Source of the DNA: JAEUJM01 sp041908445
Lineage (GTDB): Bacteria; Actinomycetota; Acidimicrobiia; Acidimicrobiales; DATDAH01
Reading direction: 5' to 3'
Assembly: GCA_041908445.1 (NCBI GenBank)
Contig: JAYRFK010000130.1
Coordinates: 21,269 to 85,268, forward strand
Length of the DNA stretch: 64,000 nt
Of the stretch, positions 34,370 through 43,192 are shown piece by piece. Under the pieces are notes generated by a model. That model was not told where the DNA came from. It made no database searches and was given only the letters and a program-made list of their open reading frames with translations. The first letter of the stretch is position 1. The number at the start of each line of letters is the position of its first letter. The translations under genes were made by a program, and so were the position numbers.

Positions 34370-37102
34370 GTGCCCACCCCTGCCGCCACGCCGGTGGCGA
34401 CCCCCGCCGAGCAGCGCCCACCCGGGCGCCCCGCTGACGTCGCCGTGGACCCGCCCGTCCCGCCCGCACCCTGGTCGGTCCCGGTCGACGAGCTGACCGA
34501 GCGGCTGGGCACGACGGCCTCCGCCGGCCTCCCGTCCGAGCTGGCGGCGACCCGCCTGGCCGGCCACGGGCGCAACGAGCTGGCGGAGGCGCCGCCGCGC
34601 CGGCCGCTGCTGCTGTTCCTCGACCAGTTCCGCAACCCGCTCGTCCTGATCCTCGTGGGCGCCGCCGTGCTCGCCGGCCTGGTGGGCGACGTCAAGGACA
34701 CGGTGGTCATCGCCGTGGTCCTGCTCCTCAACGCCGTGCTCGGCTGGACCCAGGAGATGAAGGCGCAGCGCAGCCTCACGGCGCTCAAGTCCATGCTGGT
34801 GGCGACCGCCCGGGTGCGCCGCGACGGCGCCGTGGTGTCGGTGCCGGCCCCCGAGCTGGTCCCCGGCGACGTGCTCCTCGTCGAGGCCGGCGACCGCGTC
34901 CCGGCCGACGCCGTGCTGCTCGAGGCGGTGAGCCTCGAGGTCGACGAGTCGACGTTCACCGGTGAGTCCACCCCGGTGTCCAAGGAGGTCGGCGAGATCG
35001 AGGCGGACACGGCCCTGGCCGACCGCCGCAACGCCCTGGCCATGAACACGGTGGTCACCCGCGGCCGCGCCGCGGCGCTGGTCGTGGCCACCGGCATGGA
35101 CACCGAGCTGGGCCGGGTGTCGGGGATGCTGCACGAGGCCGAGGTCGGGCCCACGCCGCTCCAGCGCCAGCTCCACGGCCTGGGCCAGCGCCTCGGCCTG
35201 GTCGCCCTCGCCGCGGTCGTCATCTACGGCACCCTGAGCCTGCTGCGCGGCGAGACCGTGGCGGACACGCTCCTCGCCGCGGTCGCCCTGGCGGTGGCCG
35301 CGATCCCCGAGGGCCTCCCGGCCGTCGTGACGGTGACCCTCGCGGTCGGCACCTCCCAGCTCGCCAAGCGGGGGGCCATCGTCAAGCGCCTGGCCTCGGT
35401 CGAGACCCTGGGCGCCACGTCGGTGATCTGCTCGGACAAGACCGGCACCCTCACCCTCAACCAGATGACGGTCCGCGAGGCGTGGGCCGGTGGCCGCCGC
35501 TACCAGATCAGCGGCGAGGGGTACTCGACCGAGGGCACCATCAGCCACGACGGCGTGCCGGTCCCCGCCGACGAGCTCGGCGCCCTGCTGACCGCCGCCG
35601 CCCGGTGCAACGACAGCCACCTCGACGGCGACGGCGGCGTGCTGGGCGACCCCATGGAAGGGGCCCTGCTCGTCCTCGCGGCCAAGGGTGGCGTCGACCC
35701 CGACGAGGCCCGCGCCGCGGCTCCTCGCGTGGCCGAGGTGCCGTTCGACTCCTCGCTGAAGCTCATGGCCACCTTCCACGCGGCGGAGTCCGACCAGTGG
35801 GGTCCGCTCGTGAAGGTGCACGTCAAGGGCGGCGCGGACGTGCTGCTCGCCCGATCGATCGCCACCGAGGCCGAGCGGGACGAGATCGAGGCCGCGATGC
35901 TCGCCATGGCCGAGCGAGGCCTGCGTGTGCTGATGGTCGCCGAGCGCACCGTCCCCGCGAGCGCGCTCGAGGTGGCCGACCCGCTGGACCTGGTCGCCGA
36001 GCTCGAGGTGGTGGGGCTGGTCGGCCTGCTCGACCCGCCGCGCACGGAGGCCCGCGACGCCATCGCCCTCTGCCGCAAGGCGGGGATCACGGTGAAGATG
36101 ATCACCGGCGACCACGTGGTCACCGCCGGCGCCATCGCCGCCGACCTCGGCATCGAGGGCGACGCCGTCACGGGCGCCGACCTCGACACCATGGATGACG
36201 AGGAGCTGGCCCGCCGCCTGCCCCACATCGGTGTGGTCGCCCGCGTGGCGCCCGAGCACAAGGTCCGCATGGTGCAGGCGCTGCGGGCCCAGGGCCACGT
36301 CGTGGCCATGACCGGCGACGGGGTCAACGACGCCCCCGCGCTGCGCAACGCCGACATCGGCGTGGCCATGGGCATCACCGGCACCGAGGTCACCAAGGAA
36401 GCGGCCGACATGGTGCTCACGGACGACAACTTCGCCACCATCGTGCGGGCCGTCCGCGAGGGCCGCACGATCTACGCCAACATCGTCAAGTTCGTGCGGT
36501 TCCAGCTGTCGACGAACCTCGGCGCCATCATGAGCCTGGTCGGCGCCCAGCTCGCCGGCCTGCCCACCCCCTTCACCGCCATCCAGGTGCTCTGGATCAA
36601 CCTGATCATGGACGGCCCGCCCGCCATGGCCCTCGGCGTCGACCCGCCGGGCAAGGACACCATGGACCAGCGGCCCCGCGACCCGAAGGCCGCCATCCTC
36701 AGCGGCCGGCGCCTCTCGGTGCTCATCTCCTACGGCGTGGTGATGGCGGCCGGCACCCTCGGCGTGCTGGCGTGGTCCGACGCCCGGGGCACCGAGGAGC
36801 ACGCCCTGGCCCTGGCCTTCACCACCTTCGTGCTGTTCCAGGTGTTCAACGTGTTCAACGCCCGGGTCGAGCGGGCCTCGGTGTTCAGCCGGGACCTCTT
36901 CACCAACGCCAAGCTCTGGCTCGCCATCGGCGGCGTGGTCGTGCTGCAGGTGGCGGCGGTGCACTTCGACCCGGTGCAGGACGTCTTCGGCACCGCCGAC
37001 CTCGCCCTGGCCGACTGGGCCGTCGCCATCGGGGTGGCCTCGACCATCCTCTGGTACGACGAGGTCCGCAAGGCCATCCTCCGGCGCCGCCCGGCCGCCT
37101 GA
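34370..37102 (+). CDS. P-type cation-transporting ATPase, probable Mn2+ exporter
   Basis: 910 residues, type II (SERCA/PMR1-like) P-type ATPase. Seen: TGEST actuator loop, AAIPEGLPAVVTVTLAVG in M4 (ion site), phosphorylation motif SDKTGTLTLNQMTV, nucleotide-domain KGGADVLL, TGDGVNDAPALR, and INLIMDGPPAMALG in M6. GTG start at 34370 behind AGGAG. Ion identity: type II members carry Ca2+ or Mn2+; the yybP-ykoY riboswitch in its leader argues for Mn2+ export under manganese excess. The first 50 residues are Pro/Ala-rich. Followed by a strong hairpin. Confidence 0.9.
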   Translation: MPTPAATPVATPAEQRPPGRPADVAVDPPVPPAPWSVPVDELTERLGTTASAGLPSELAATRLAGHGRNELAEAPPRRPLLLFLDQFRNPLVLILVGAAVLAGLVGDVKDTVVIAVVLLLNAVLGWTQEMKAQRSLTALKSMLVATARVRRDGAVVSVPAPELVPGDVLLVEAGDRVPADAVLLEAVSLEVDESTFTGESTPVSKEVGEIEADTALADRRNALAMNTVVTRGRAAALVVATGMDTELGRVSGMLHEAEVGPTPLQRQLHGLGQRLGLVALAAVVIYGTLSLLRGETVADTLLAAVALAVAAIPEGLPAVVTVTLAVGTSQLAKRGAIVKRLASVETLGATSVICSDKTGTLTLNQMTVREAWAGGRRYQISGEGYSTEGTISHDGVPVPADELGALLTAAARCNDSHLDGDGGVLGDPMEGALLVLAAKGGVDPDEARAAAPRVAEVPFDSSLKLMATFHAAESDQWGPLVKVHVKGGADVLLARSIATEAERDEIEAAMLAMAERGLRVLMVAERTVPASALEVADPLDLVAELEVVGLVGLLDPPRTEARDAIALCRKAGITVKMITGDHVVTAGAIAADLGIEGDAVTGADLDTMDDEELARRLPHIGVVARVAPEHKVRMVQALRAQGHVVAMTGDGVNDAPALRNADIGVAMGITGTEVTKEAADMVLTDDNFATIVRAVREGRTIYANIVKFVRFQLSTNLGAIMSLVGAQLAGLPTPFTAIQVLWINLIMDGPPAMALGVDPPGKDTMDQRPRDPKAAILSGRRLSVLISYGVVMAAGTLGVLAWSDARGTEEHALALAFTTFVLFQVFNVFNARVERASVFSRDLFTNAKLWLAIGGVVVLQVAAVHFDPVQDVFGTADLALADWAVAIGVASTILWYDEVRKAILRRRPAA

Positions 37103-37132
37103 GACACTGGACCGGTTCCACCACCGGGGGCC

Positions 37133-37162
37133 GGCAGGGGCGAACCGCCATTCGCCCCTGCC
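37133..37162 (+). terminator. Strong hairpin after the P-type ATPase gene
   Basis: Perfect 12-base arms GGCAGGGGCGAA and TTCGCCCCTGCC with a 6-nt loop, 31 bases past the stop. No T-run follows. Intrinsic termination without a long T-run is common in GC-rich actinobacteria. Confidence 0.65.
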
Positions 37163-37203
37163 GATTCCCGAACCATCGGTGCCCATCCGGTACGCTGCCG
37201 GCC

Positions 37204-37503
37204 ATGGTGGACGCGGTCGGGGAGCGGCCCGGTTGGACCTTCCTCACCAACCACGCGCACGTGCTGCTCTGCCTCGCGCGCGACCCGAGCCAGCGCCAGC
37301 GCGACCTCGCCGACCAGGTGGGCATCACCGAGCGGGCGACCCAGGTCATCCTCGGCGACCTCGAGCGCAGCGGCTACCTGCGCCGTGAGCGAGTGGGCCG
37401 GCGCAACCGCTACGTGCTCGACCTCGACCGCCCCCTGCGCCACCCGCTGGAGTCGGCCCACACCGTGGGCGAGGTCATCAACCTCCTCCGTCCCGAGGGC
37501 TGA
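37204..37503 (+). CDS. Small winged-helix (MarR-like) regulator
   Basis: 99 residues. FLTNHAHVLLCLARDPSQRQ, LADQVGITERATQVILGDLE and RSGYLRRERVGRRNRYVLDL form a winged helix with a recognition helix at about 45-65 and the wing at 70-85. No ligand domain. Similar short regulators are common in high-GC actinobacteria next to transporters. ATG at 37204, 7 bases after TACGCT, so likely leaderless. Its targets are unknown; the ATPase gene upstream is separated by a terminator. Confidence 0.82.
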   Translation: MVDAVGERPGWTFLTNHAHVLLCLARDPSQRQRDLADQVGITERATQVILGDLERSGYLRRERVGRRNRYVLDLDRPLRHPLESAHTVGEVINLLRPEG

Positions 37504-37577
37504 GGCCCCGCGCCACAGCGCCGGTTCGCCGGCCGTCGGGCTCGGCATCGCGACCCTGCGGCTGCGAAGCTGACCCG

Positions 37578-38156
37578 ATGCGGCCCACCCTCACGCGCGA
37601 GCTCATCGTGGACGAGGCGCGCCGCATGATCGTGGCGGACGGCCTCGACCAGCTCTCGCTGCGCCGGATCGCCGCCGCCCTCGAGGTCACCGCGCCGGCG
37701 CTCTACGCCTACGTCGACGACAAGAGCGACCTCCTGCGGGCGGTGGCCGAGCAGGAGCTCGACGCCCTGATGGCCCGCTTCGACGAGATCGACGAACCCG
37801 ACCCCGTGGCCCGCGTCGCCGCCTACTTCCGGGCCTACGTCGACCACGCCCGGGAGCAGCCCGAGCTGTACCCGGTGCTGTTCCTCTTCCCGCCGTCGTT
37901 CGCGCCGGGCGCTCCCGAGGGGGCGGCGACGCCGGCCGCCACCCGCGCGTTCGCGACGTCGGCCCAGGCCGTCATCGACGCGATCGAGGCGGGCGCGTTC
38001 CGCGAGCTCGACGCGCTCCAGGCCAGCCTGGTGCTGTTCACCACGGCGCACGGCACGGCCAGCGTCCTGCTCATGGGCTTCGGGTTCGACCGGGCCAGCG
38101 AGGACGAGCTCGTCGAGACCGCCATCAACACCGTCATCGCCGGCCTGCGCCCCTGA
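37578..38156 (+). CDS. TetR-family transcriptional regulator
   Basis: 192 residues. N-terminal HTH: ARRMIVADGLDQLSLRRIAA followed by LEVTAPALYAYVDDKSDLL (about residues 12-55). The C-terminal helical domain is of the WHG/TetR_C type seen in many actinobacterial regulators. The gene starts 74 bases after the winged-helix regulator and ends 13 bases before the CrtO-like gene, which it may control. Ligand unknown. Confidence 0.87.
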   Translation: MRPTLTRELIVDEARRMIVADGLDQLSLRRIAAALEVTAPALYAYVDDKSDLLRAVAEQELDALMARFDEIDEPDPVARVAAYFRAYVDHAREQPELYPVLFLFPPSFAPGAPEGAATPAATRAFATSAQAVIDAIEAGAFRELDALQASLVLFTTAHGTASVLLMGFGFDRASEDELVETAINTVIAGLRP

Positions 38157-38169
38157 GGCCGGCGGCGCC

Positions 38170-38655
38170 TTGGCCCTCGTCGACCTCCCCACCGGCGCCC
38201 TCGTCCTCGTCGACGCCGCGGCGTGGTTCCTCGTGAGCCTGGTCGTCGGCTACGCCGCCCATCGTCTGCCCGAGCGTTGCCTCGACCACGACACCGCCCT
38301 GACCCGCCTACGGCCGTGGGAGCGCGGCGGCCGCGTCTACGAGCGGCGGCTGCGCATCACCCGGTGGAAGGACGCCATGCCCGAGGCCGGCAACCTCTTC
38401 CGCGGCGGCTACGACAAGCGGGTCGTGACCCGGGCCGACCTCCCCCGCTACGTCATCGAGACCCGGCGGGCCGAGTACACCCACTGGGGCATCGTGTTCG
38501 CGGCGCCGCTGTTCGTGCTCTGGAACCCCTGGGCCCTGTGGCTCGCCATGGTCGCCTACGCGGTGATCGCCAACGTCCCGTGCCTGGTGATCCAGCGCTA
38601 CAACCGGGCCCGCGTCCTTCGCATCCTCGACCGCCGCGGCGCCTCGCCACGCTGA
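38170..38655 (+). CDS. CrtO-like acyltransferase family membrane protein
   Basis: 161 residues, TTG start at 38170 (start not certain). Membrane spans near the N-terminus (VDAAAWFLVSLVVGYAAH) and at about 105-140. Conserved-looking motifs RITRWKDAMPEAGNLFRGG, RRAEYTHWGIV and NVPCLVIQRYNRARVLRIL match the glycosyl-4,4'-diaponeurosporenoate acyltransferase (CrtO of staphyloxanthin) family. In that pathway it acylates a carotenoid glycoside, but no carotenoid genes lie nearby, so a different lipid acceptor is possible. Confidence 0.6.
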   Translation: MALVDLPTGALVLVDAAAWFLVSLVVGYAAHRLPERCLDHDTALTRLRPWERGGRVYERRLRITRWKDAMPEAGNLFRGGYDKRVVTRADLPRYVIETRRAEYTHWGIVFAAPLFVLWNPWALWLAMVAYAVIANVPCLVIQRYNRARVLRILDRRGASPR

Positions 38656-38681
38656 TCGCCGGCCCCGGAGCCGGGACGCGA

Positions 38682-38711
38682 CCAGGGGCCGCCCCGGAAG
38701 GCGGCCCCTGG
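38682..38711. terminator. Hairpin between convergent genes
   Basis: Perfect 12-base arms CCAGGGGCCGCC and GGCGGCCCCTGG with a 6-nt loop, between the convergent CrtO-like gene and the surface-protein locus. Could serve both directions. Confidence 0.65.
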
Positions 38712-38742
38712 CCATCACGCTGGTGCCCTGGCGGGCGGGTGG

Positions 38743-39414
38743 CTACTGGACGGTGGCGACCGCCGTGTAGCGCAGGGTGCCGGTCGTGCCCTGGCTGCCG
38801 TCGCTCACGTCGATGCGGTAGGCGCTGATGATCTCCTCGCCCGGGTCGATCACGACCGAGCCGGTGCGGTCGTTGACCACCGTGCCGTTGCCGTCCACGA
38901 AGATCGGGGCGCCGTCCCAGTTGGTGACGAGGTCGGTGCCACCGTTGGCCGCACCGCCGATGGTGACGGGCACGTCGCTCAGGTAGACGGCGGTGGCGAG
39001 GTCGCCGCTGCCCCAGTTCTCGACCCGCGGGTTGCCGGCGACGTCGTCCTCGAGGATGAGCTGCACCGACAGCGGGTTGTCGCAGTTGTTCTGGTAGCGG
39101 ACGACGTCGGTGTAGATGGTGCGGTCACCGTCGTAGCCCTTGACCGTCACCTGCTCCTGCAGGAAGTCGATGCCGTTGGCCGACACGGTGTGGGTCGTGT
39201 CCACGTCGGCGTACGGGTCGGCGGCCGGTGCGCTGTAGGTCGTGGCGTCGCCGCCCTCGACCTTGGTGAAGCACGCGGCCACGGCCTCGACGTCCGCGGT
39301 CATGAAGTTCTGGATCAACACGGCGGCGAGCACCGGGGTGGCCACGGCGATCGCGAGGATCGCGGCGACGGCGCCTCGGAGTGTCATCCGCCGCTTCTGG
39401 GTGCTGGTGGTCAT
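38743..39414 (-). CDS. Secreted or membrane-anchored protein, unknown
   Basis: 223 residues. Lys/Arg-rich start, then one hydrophobic helix (GAVAAILAIAVATPVLAAVL), then a strand-rich domain with two Cys (AACFTKVEG and QNNCDNPL). The outer part looks like an immunoglobulin-type sandwich: YTDVVRYQNNCDNPLSVQLI, EEIISAYRIDVSDG, TLRYTAVATV. The layout recalls TasA/camelysin-type fibre subunits, but no family is recognised with confidence. Last gene of a three-gene minus-strand group with the polytopic protein and the DUF2341 protein. Confidence 0.7.
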   Translation of the reverse strand: MTTSTQKRRMTLRGAVAAILAIAVATPVLAAVLIQNFMTADVEAVAACFTKVEGGDATTYSAPAADPYADVDTTHTVSANGIDFLQEQVTVKGYDGDRTIYTDVVRYQNNCDNPLSVQLILEDDVAGNPRVENWGSGDLATAVYLSDVPVTIGGAANGGTDLVTNWDGAPIFVDGNGTVVNDRTGSVVIDPGEEIISAYRIDVSDGSQGTTGTLRYTAVATVQ

Positions 39415-39495
39415 TTCGGTCCTCCCGGACGACGAACGCTTTGCTCTACGGAGACCTTCGACCCGCCCCCGGCGGGGGTTGATGGGCCGTTCGGA

Positions 39496-40479
39496 CTATG
39501 CGGGTGGGATGCCCCCGTCGATGCGGGGGTCGGCGCCCACCGCCACGGCCGGGTCGCGCTGGGCCGCGGGCCGGGTGTCAACGATCGGGGCGGGGCCGAC
39601 GTCCGCCGCCGGCCGGGGCTCGCCACGCCGGGGCGCCGGTAGGTCGAGGGGGTCGGGCGCCACGGCCGCCTGGGGGCGGGTGTCGACGACGCGGTTCGGC
39701 ACGGCCGCGGTGGCGAGGGCGGCGGCCACGGTGGCGCTGGCCGCGGCGGGGACGGGTGCGGGCGGCGGCCAGGCGGGCACGGCGACCGGGACGGGCGGCG
39801 GTGTGGGGGCGGCCTCGTCGTCGGCGAACACGCTCGCGCCCGCAGCGACTGCGGGCGGGGGCACGTCGCCGCGGAGGGCACCAGGCCGGGTGTCGACCGC
39901 CCGGCTGCCGTCGACCGTCGCCACGACCGCCAGCGGCGTCGCCGCCGCGGGACGCTCCACCCGCTCCCGGGTGATCAGGCTGTAGACCACCGCGATGGCG
40001 GCACCGGCCGTGAGGGGGATGGCGGTGCGCCACACCGTGGTGGTGTCCACGACGGGGGGCTCGAGGGCGTGGCGCAGCAGTTCGAGCAGCAGGGTCTCGA
40101 AGGCGACGAAGACGCCCATCGACCAGCCCCAGACCACCATGCGGTCGGCGTTGGTGCGCAGCACCTGGACGGTGAAGAGCACCGTGGCCACCACCGCCAT
40201 CACGAGGGTCGACCGCGTCACGATCTGGGCGAACTCGTCCGGTGGCGTCTGCATGCTCAGGTGGGGGATCCAGCCCCGCCAGAACTGGATCTCGAGCTGG
40301 ATGCCGGCCCGGGCGGCGAAGAACCCGAGCGAGACGAGCTTGACGAGGAAGGCGGTGAGGGCGGCGAGGAACGCCGCGCGCACGAGCGGGTACCAGTTGA
40401 CGTCGTCGTCCGCGTAGGACGGGCCCGAGGGCGCGGCCGGGCGGCGTCGGTCGTCGAGGTGCTCGAGCGAGAACGACAT
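39496..40479 (-). CDS. Polytopic membrane protein with Pro/Ala-rich tail
   Basis: 327 residues from ATG 40479. A 40-residue polar start, four predicted membrane helices (about 35-60, 90-112, 120-142, 158-180), then a roughly 150-residue low-complexity Pro/Ala/Val tail that contains VDTRP three times (SRAVDTRPGA, NRVVDTRPQA, PIVDTRPAAQ). The family is not recognised. The tail may reach the cytoplasm or cell wall. The Phe/Leu-rich helices show no catalytic motif. Lies between the two surface-protein genes. Confidence 0.65.
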   Translation of the reverse strand: MSFSLEHLDDRRRPAAPSGPSYADDDVNWYPLVRAAFLAALTAFLVKLVSLGFFAARAGIQLEIQFWRGWIPHLSMQTPPDEFAQIVTRSTLVMAVVATVLFTVQVLRTNADRMVVWGWSMGVFVAFETLLLELLRHALEPPVVDTTTVWRTAIPLTAGAAIAVVYSLITRERVERPAAATPLAVVATVDGSRAVDTRPGALRGDVPPPAVAAGASVFADDEAAPTPPPVPVAVPAWPPPAPVPAAASATVAAALATAAVPNRVVDTRPQAAVAPDPLDLPAPRRGEPRPAADVGPAPIVDTRPAAQRDPAVAVGADPRIDGGIPPA

Positions 40480-40544
40480 GGCACCTCTCCCATCGGCCCG
40501 AACCCGGTCGGCCTGAACGACCGCGGCAGGCACGGCGGCCGCGA

Positions 40545-43076
40545 TCAGCCCGAGAGGTCGAGGCGGAAGCGGTGCTCGATCACCGGCGACGTGCCGCCGA
40601 CCTGCACCGACCACGTGATGTCCAGCGTGGCCGCCGACGAAGTGGTCACCGCCAGCGCGATCGAGTGCGGGGTGGCCCCGTCGAAGGCGATCGGCGTCCC
40701 CGTCGGCTGGGTGACGACCTCCGCGGCCACGACCACCTGGTCGGCGTTGGGGCGGGCGAAGGCCACCGTGGCCGCGTCCACGCCCGGCACGACGGGCGGG
40801 CCCGCCGCCCGGATGGCGGCCGTGCTGGCGTCGAAGTTGGCGCCGGCGGTGCGGATGCGGGCCAACCAGACCGCCGTCGGCACACCCGCCGGCGCCGTGA
40901 CCGGGATGGTGGAGGGGGTGTCGAGGGCCTCGCCGAAGGTGCCGAGGTCGGTCCCGAGGGTGACGGACGTGACCTCGGGGGTGACCCACGGGTCGGTGGT
41001 GGAGAGCTCGGCCCGGGTCCGCACCCAGCGGTCGCCGTCGTGGGCGTACGCCGCCGGCGTGCCCGACGCCGTGTACCAGGTGGCGTCGGTGCCGTCGGGG
41101 CCGACGAAGGGGGCGAGCACGCTCGCGAGCTGGTTGGGGCCGCTGGCCAGCTGGAACCGCACCGCGCCACCGGCCGGCGTGGTCGCGGCCCAGTCGAGCA
41201 GGCCGTACACGCCCTGGGTGCCGGTGTCGACGGGCGCCGAGTCCCACCGGCCGCCGTCCACGTAGCTGCCCTCCTCCGCCCGCGAGGTCACCGACGGCGC
41301 CGGGTAGGCGATCTGGCGGCCCTGGAGGACGCCTCCCACCTGGGACTCGTCGCCGGCGCCGGCGCCACCGGCGCGGTCGTAGGCCAGCCAGAACGGCTCG
41401 CCGCCGGTGGACGCGACCGACAGGGCCGACGCCCCCACCACCCACCCGGTGGCGTCGGCGGCGTGGCCGATGAAGCCACCCGACAGCCCGGCGCCGGCGC
41501 AGGCCACGGGCGGCCCACCGGCGATCGAGAGCTGCGTGCCCGCCTCGGGGCAGGCGGCGGTCACGTGCTCGGAATCGACGGGGATCAGGTAGCGGTCCCC
41601 CAGCTCCCCCGCCGGCCAGAATGCCGTGCTCTCGCCCCCGTCACCGTCGTCGCGCTGGACGGCGCCGGCGGCCACGTCGAGCGCGGTGACGCGGACCGCG
41701 GGACCACCACCGTCGACCGCGCCCGGACCGAACGTGTCCCGGTCGTCCGGGTCGCCTGCCACCAGCTCTTCGGTGCCGTCCGAGCGGTCGACCGCGGCGG
41801 TGCCGGTCGCCCCGTAGCCCAGCTCGGCCCACTGGCTCTCGACCCCGAGGAGGTCGTCGGTGGTGGCCGGCGGCACGACCACCGAGTCGCCGCCGGCATC
41901 CGAGCGGTGGGTCAGGAGGAAGGGGACGCCGTTGGTCGAGCGCACGACCGCCGTGTGGGTCGAGGTGACGTCGGCGACGAGGGTGACGGTGCCGTCGCCG
42001 GGGGCCACCGAGGCGCTCGTCACGGTGCTGGTGCCGTCGGCGACCTCGACGTCCGCGGTCGCCCACGGGGACCGCACCGAGAACCGCTGGCCGTCACGCT
42101 CGACGGGCACCACGAAGCTCGTCCCCGCGAACGCGGCCGGCACCAGCGAGTCCTGGCCGTCCCCCGTGCCCGTGGCCGCCAGCGGGCCGGTGGTGGCGAC
42201 GACGGTGTCGGGCCCGTTGCCGGTGAAGGTGAGCACGTCGCCGGCGTCGGCGCCGACCGGGGGGCCGCCGTCCTGGGTCACCACGGTGCCGTCGGCGTAC
42301 GGCGCCACCCGCACCTCGTCGGCGCCCGGGCCGTAGGCGTCGCTGACCGTGTAGTAGAGCGGCACCGGGGCGGCGGTGGTCATCACCGCCAGCTGGTCGC
42401 CGACCGGGGCCACCGGCGCCGGGTTGTTCCAGTACAGGCAGAAGTCGGTGGTCGCCCCGGCGGTGATCTGGTCGACCTGCACCCACACGTCGGTGGCGAT
42501 GGTGTCGAGAGTGGCCGGGTCGACCCACAGGTCGAGGTCGACGAACCCGCCGCCACCGTCGCTGCGCTCGGCCCGCAGGTCCTGGGCGTCGGGGTCGAAG
42601 GTGCCGCCGGCGATGGGCCCGGCGGTGTCCAGCACCACCCGCACCTGGTAGCCGGCGAGGTCGGACGCGCCTGCGGCGGTGTGGTCGACGTCGAAGCAGC
42701 GACGGGACCGCCACGCCGAGTTCCACCAGGGCTCCCCCAGGTCCGGCAGGCCGGCGCCGTAGTGGTCGAGCGTGAGGCGGCCGGGCACGAGGTCGGACAA
42801 GGTGCCCGCGTAGGCACCGTCGTCCCAGGGCGTGTCCGCCGGCGCCGACACCGGTGTGGCGTCGGCGTAGTCGTAGAGCTCGAGCGAGCCCCCGACCTGG
42901 ACGCCGCTGGTCACGAGGTGCTCGCCGCCCACGTCGGCGGTGGCCGCCGGTAGCGAGGAGGGACCCGCGGCGAGGCCGGCGAGCACCGCGCCGACGACCG
43001 CGAGCGCGACGTGGCGGGGCACTCGGGGCCGGGACGGCCCGTGACGGCGGCGCGTGGGCGCGCGGGGGACTCCCAC
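40545..43076 (-). CDS. Large secreted DUF2341 domain protein
   Basis: 843 residues, GTG at 43076. A signal peptide (ALAVVGAVLAGLAAG) is followed by a domain with WWNSAWRSRRCFDVDHT, LAGYQVRVVLDTAG, AQDLRAERSDGGGG and DFCLYWNNP (about residues 110-230), which fits DUF2341, found in archaeal and bacterial surface proteins. The rest is a string of strand-rich segments without Lys. No C-terminal anchor or LPxTG is visible, so it is either released or held by partners. Starts the three-gene surface locus; DUF2341 proteins are often linked with fibre or S-layer structures (inference). Confidence 0.72.
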   Translation of the reverse strand: MGVPRAPTRRRHGPSRPRVPRHVALAVVGAVLAGLAAGPSSLPAATADVGGEHLVTSGVQVGGSLELYDYADATPVSAPADTPWDDGAYAGTLSDLVPGRLTLDHYGAGLPDLGEPWWNSAWRSRRCFDVDHTAAGASDLAGYQVRVVLDTAGPIAGGTFDPDAQDLRAERSDGGGGFVDLDLWVDPATLDTIATDVWVQVDQITAGATTDFCLYWNNPAPVAPVGDQLAVMTTAAPVPLYYTVSDAYGPGADEVRVAPYADGTVVTQDGGPPVGADAGDVLTFTGNGPDTVVATTGPLAATGTGDGQDSLVPAAFAGTSFVVPVERDGQRFSVRSPWATADVEVADGTSTVTSASVAPGDGTVTLVADVTSTHTAVVRSTNGVPFLLTHRSDAGGDSVVVPPATTDDLLGVESQWAELGYGATGTAAVDRSDGTEELVAGDPDDRDTFGPGAVDGGGPAVRVTALDVAAGAVQRDDGDGGESTAFWPAGELGDRYLIPVDSEHVTAACPEAGTQLSIAGGPPVACAGAGLSGGFIGHAADATGWVVGASALSVASTGGEPFWLAYDRAGGAGAGDESQVGGVLQGRQIAYPAPSVTSRAEEGSYVDGGRWDSAPVDTGTQGVYGLLDWAATTPAGGAVRFQLASGPNQLASVLAPFVGPDGTDATWYTASGTPAAYAHDGDRWVRTRAELSTTDPWVTPEVTSVTLGTDLGTFGEALDTPSTIPVTAPAGVPTAVWLARIRTAGANFDASTAAIRAAGPPVVPGVDAATVAFARPNADQVVVAAEVVTQPTGTPIAFDGATPHSIALAVTTSSAATLDITWSVQVGGTSPVIEHRFRLDLSG

Positions 43077-43192
43077 GGGTCTTCTTTCGGGCGCGACCGG
43101 GGCGCGACTGAGCCGTGCGGTCCACCCGACCGGGTACCGTCCTCCCCGCCGATCGGGACGGCGCCGGCAACCGACGAGAGCGGGAGGGGTTC

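Noticed and set aside
39466..39478. A short CCCCC/GGGGG hairpin between two surface-protein genes
   Set aside because: Five-base arms with a three-base loop in GC-rich DNA are expected by chance; too weak to call a terminator.
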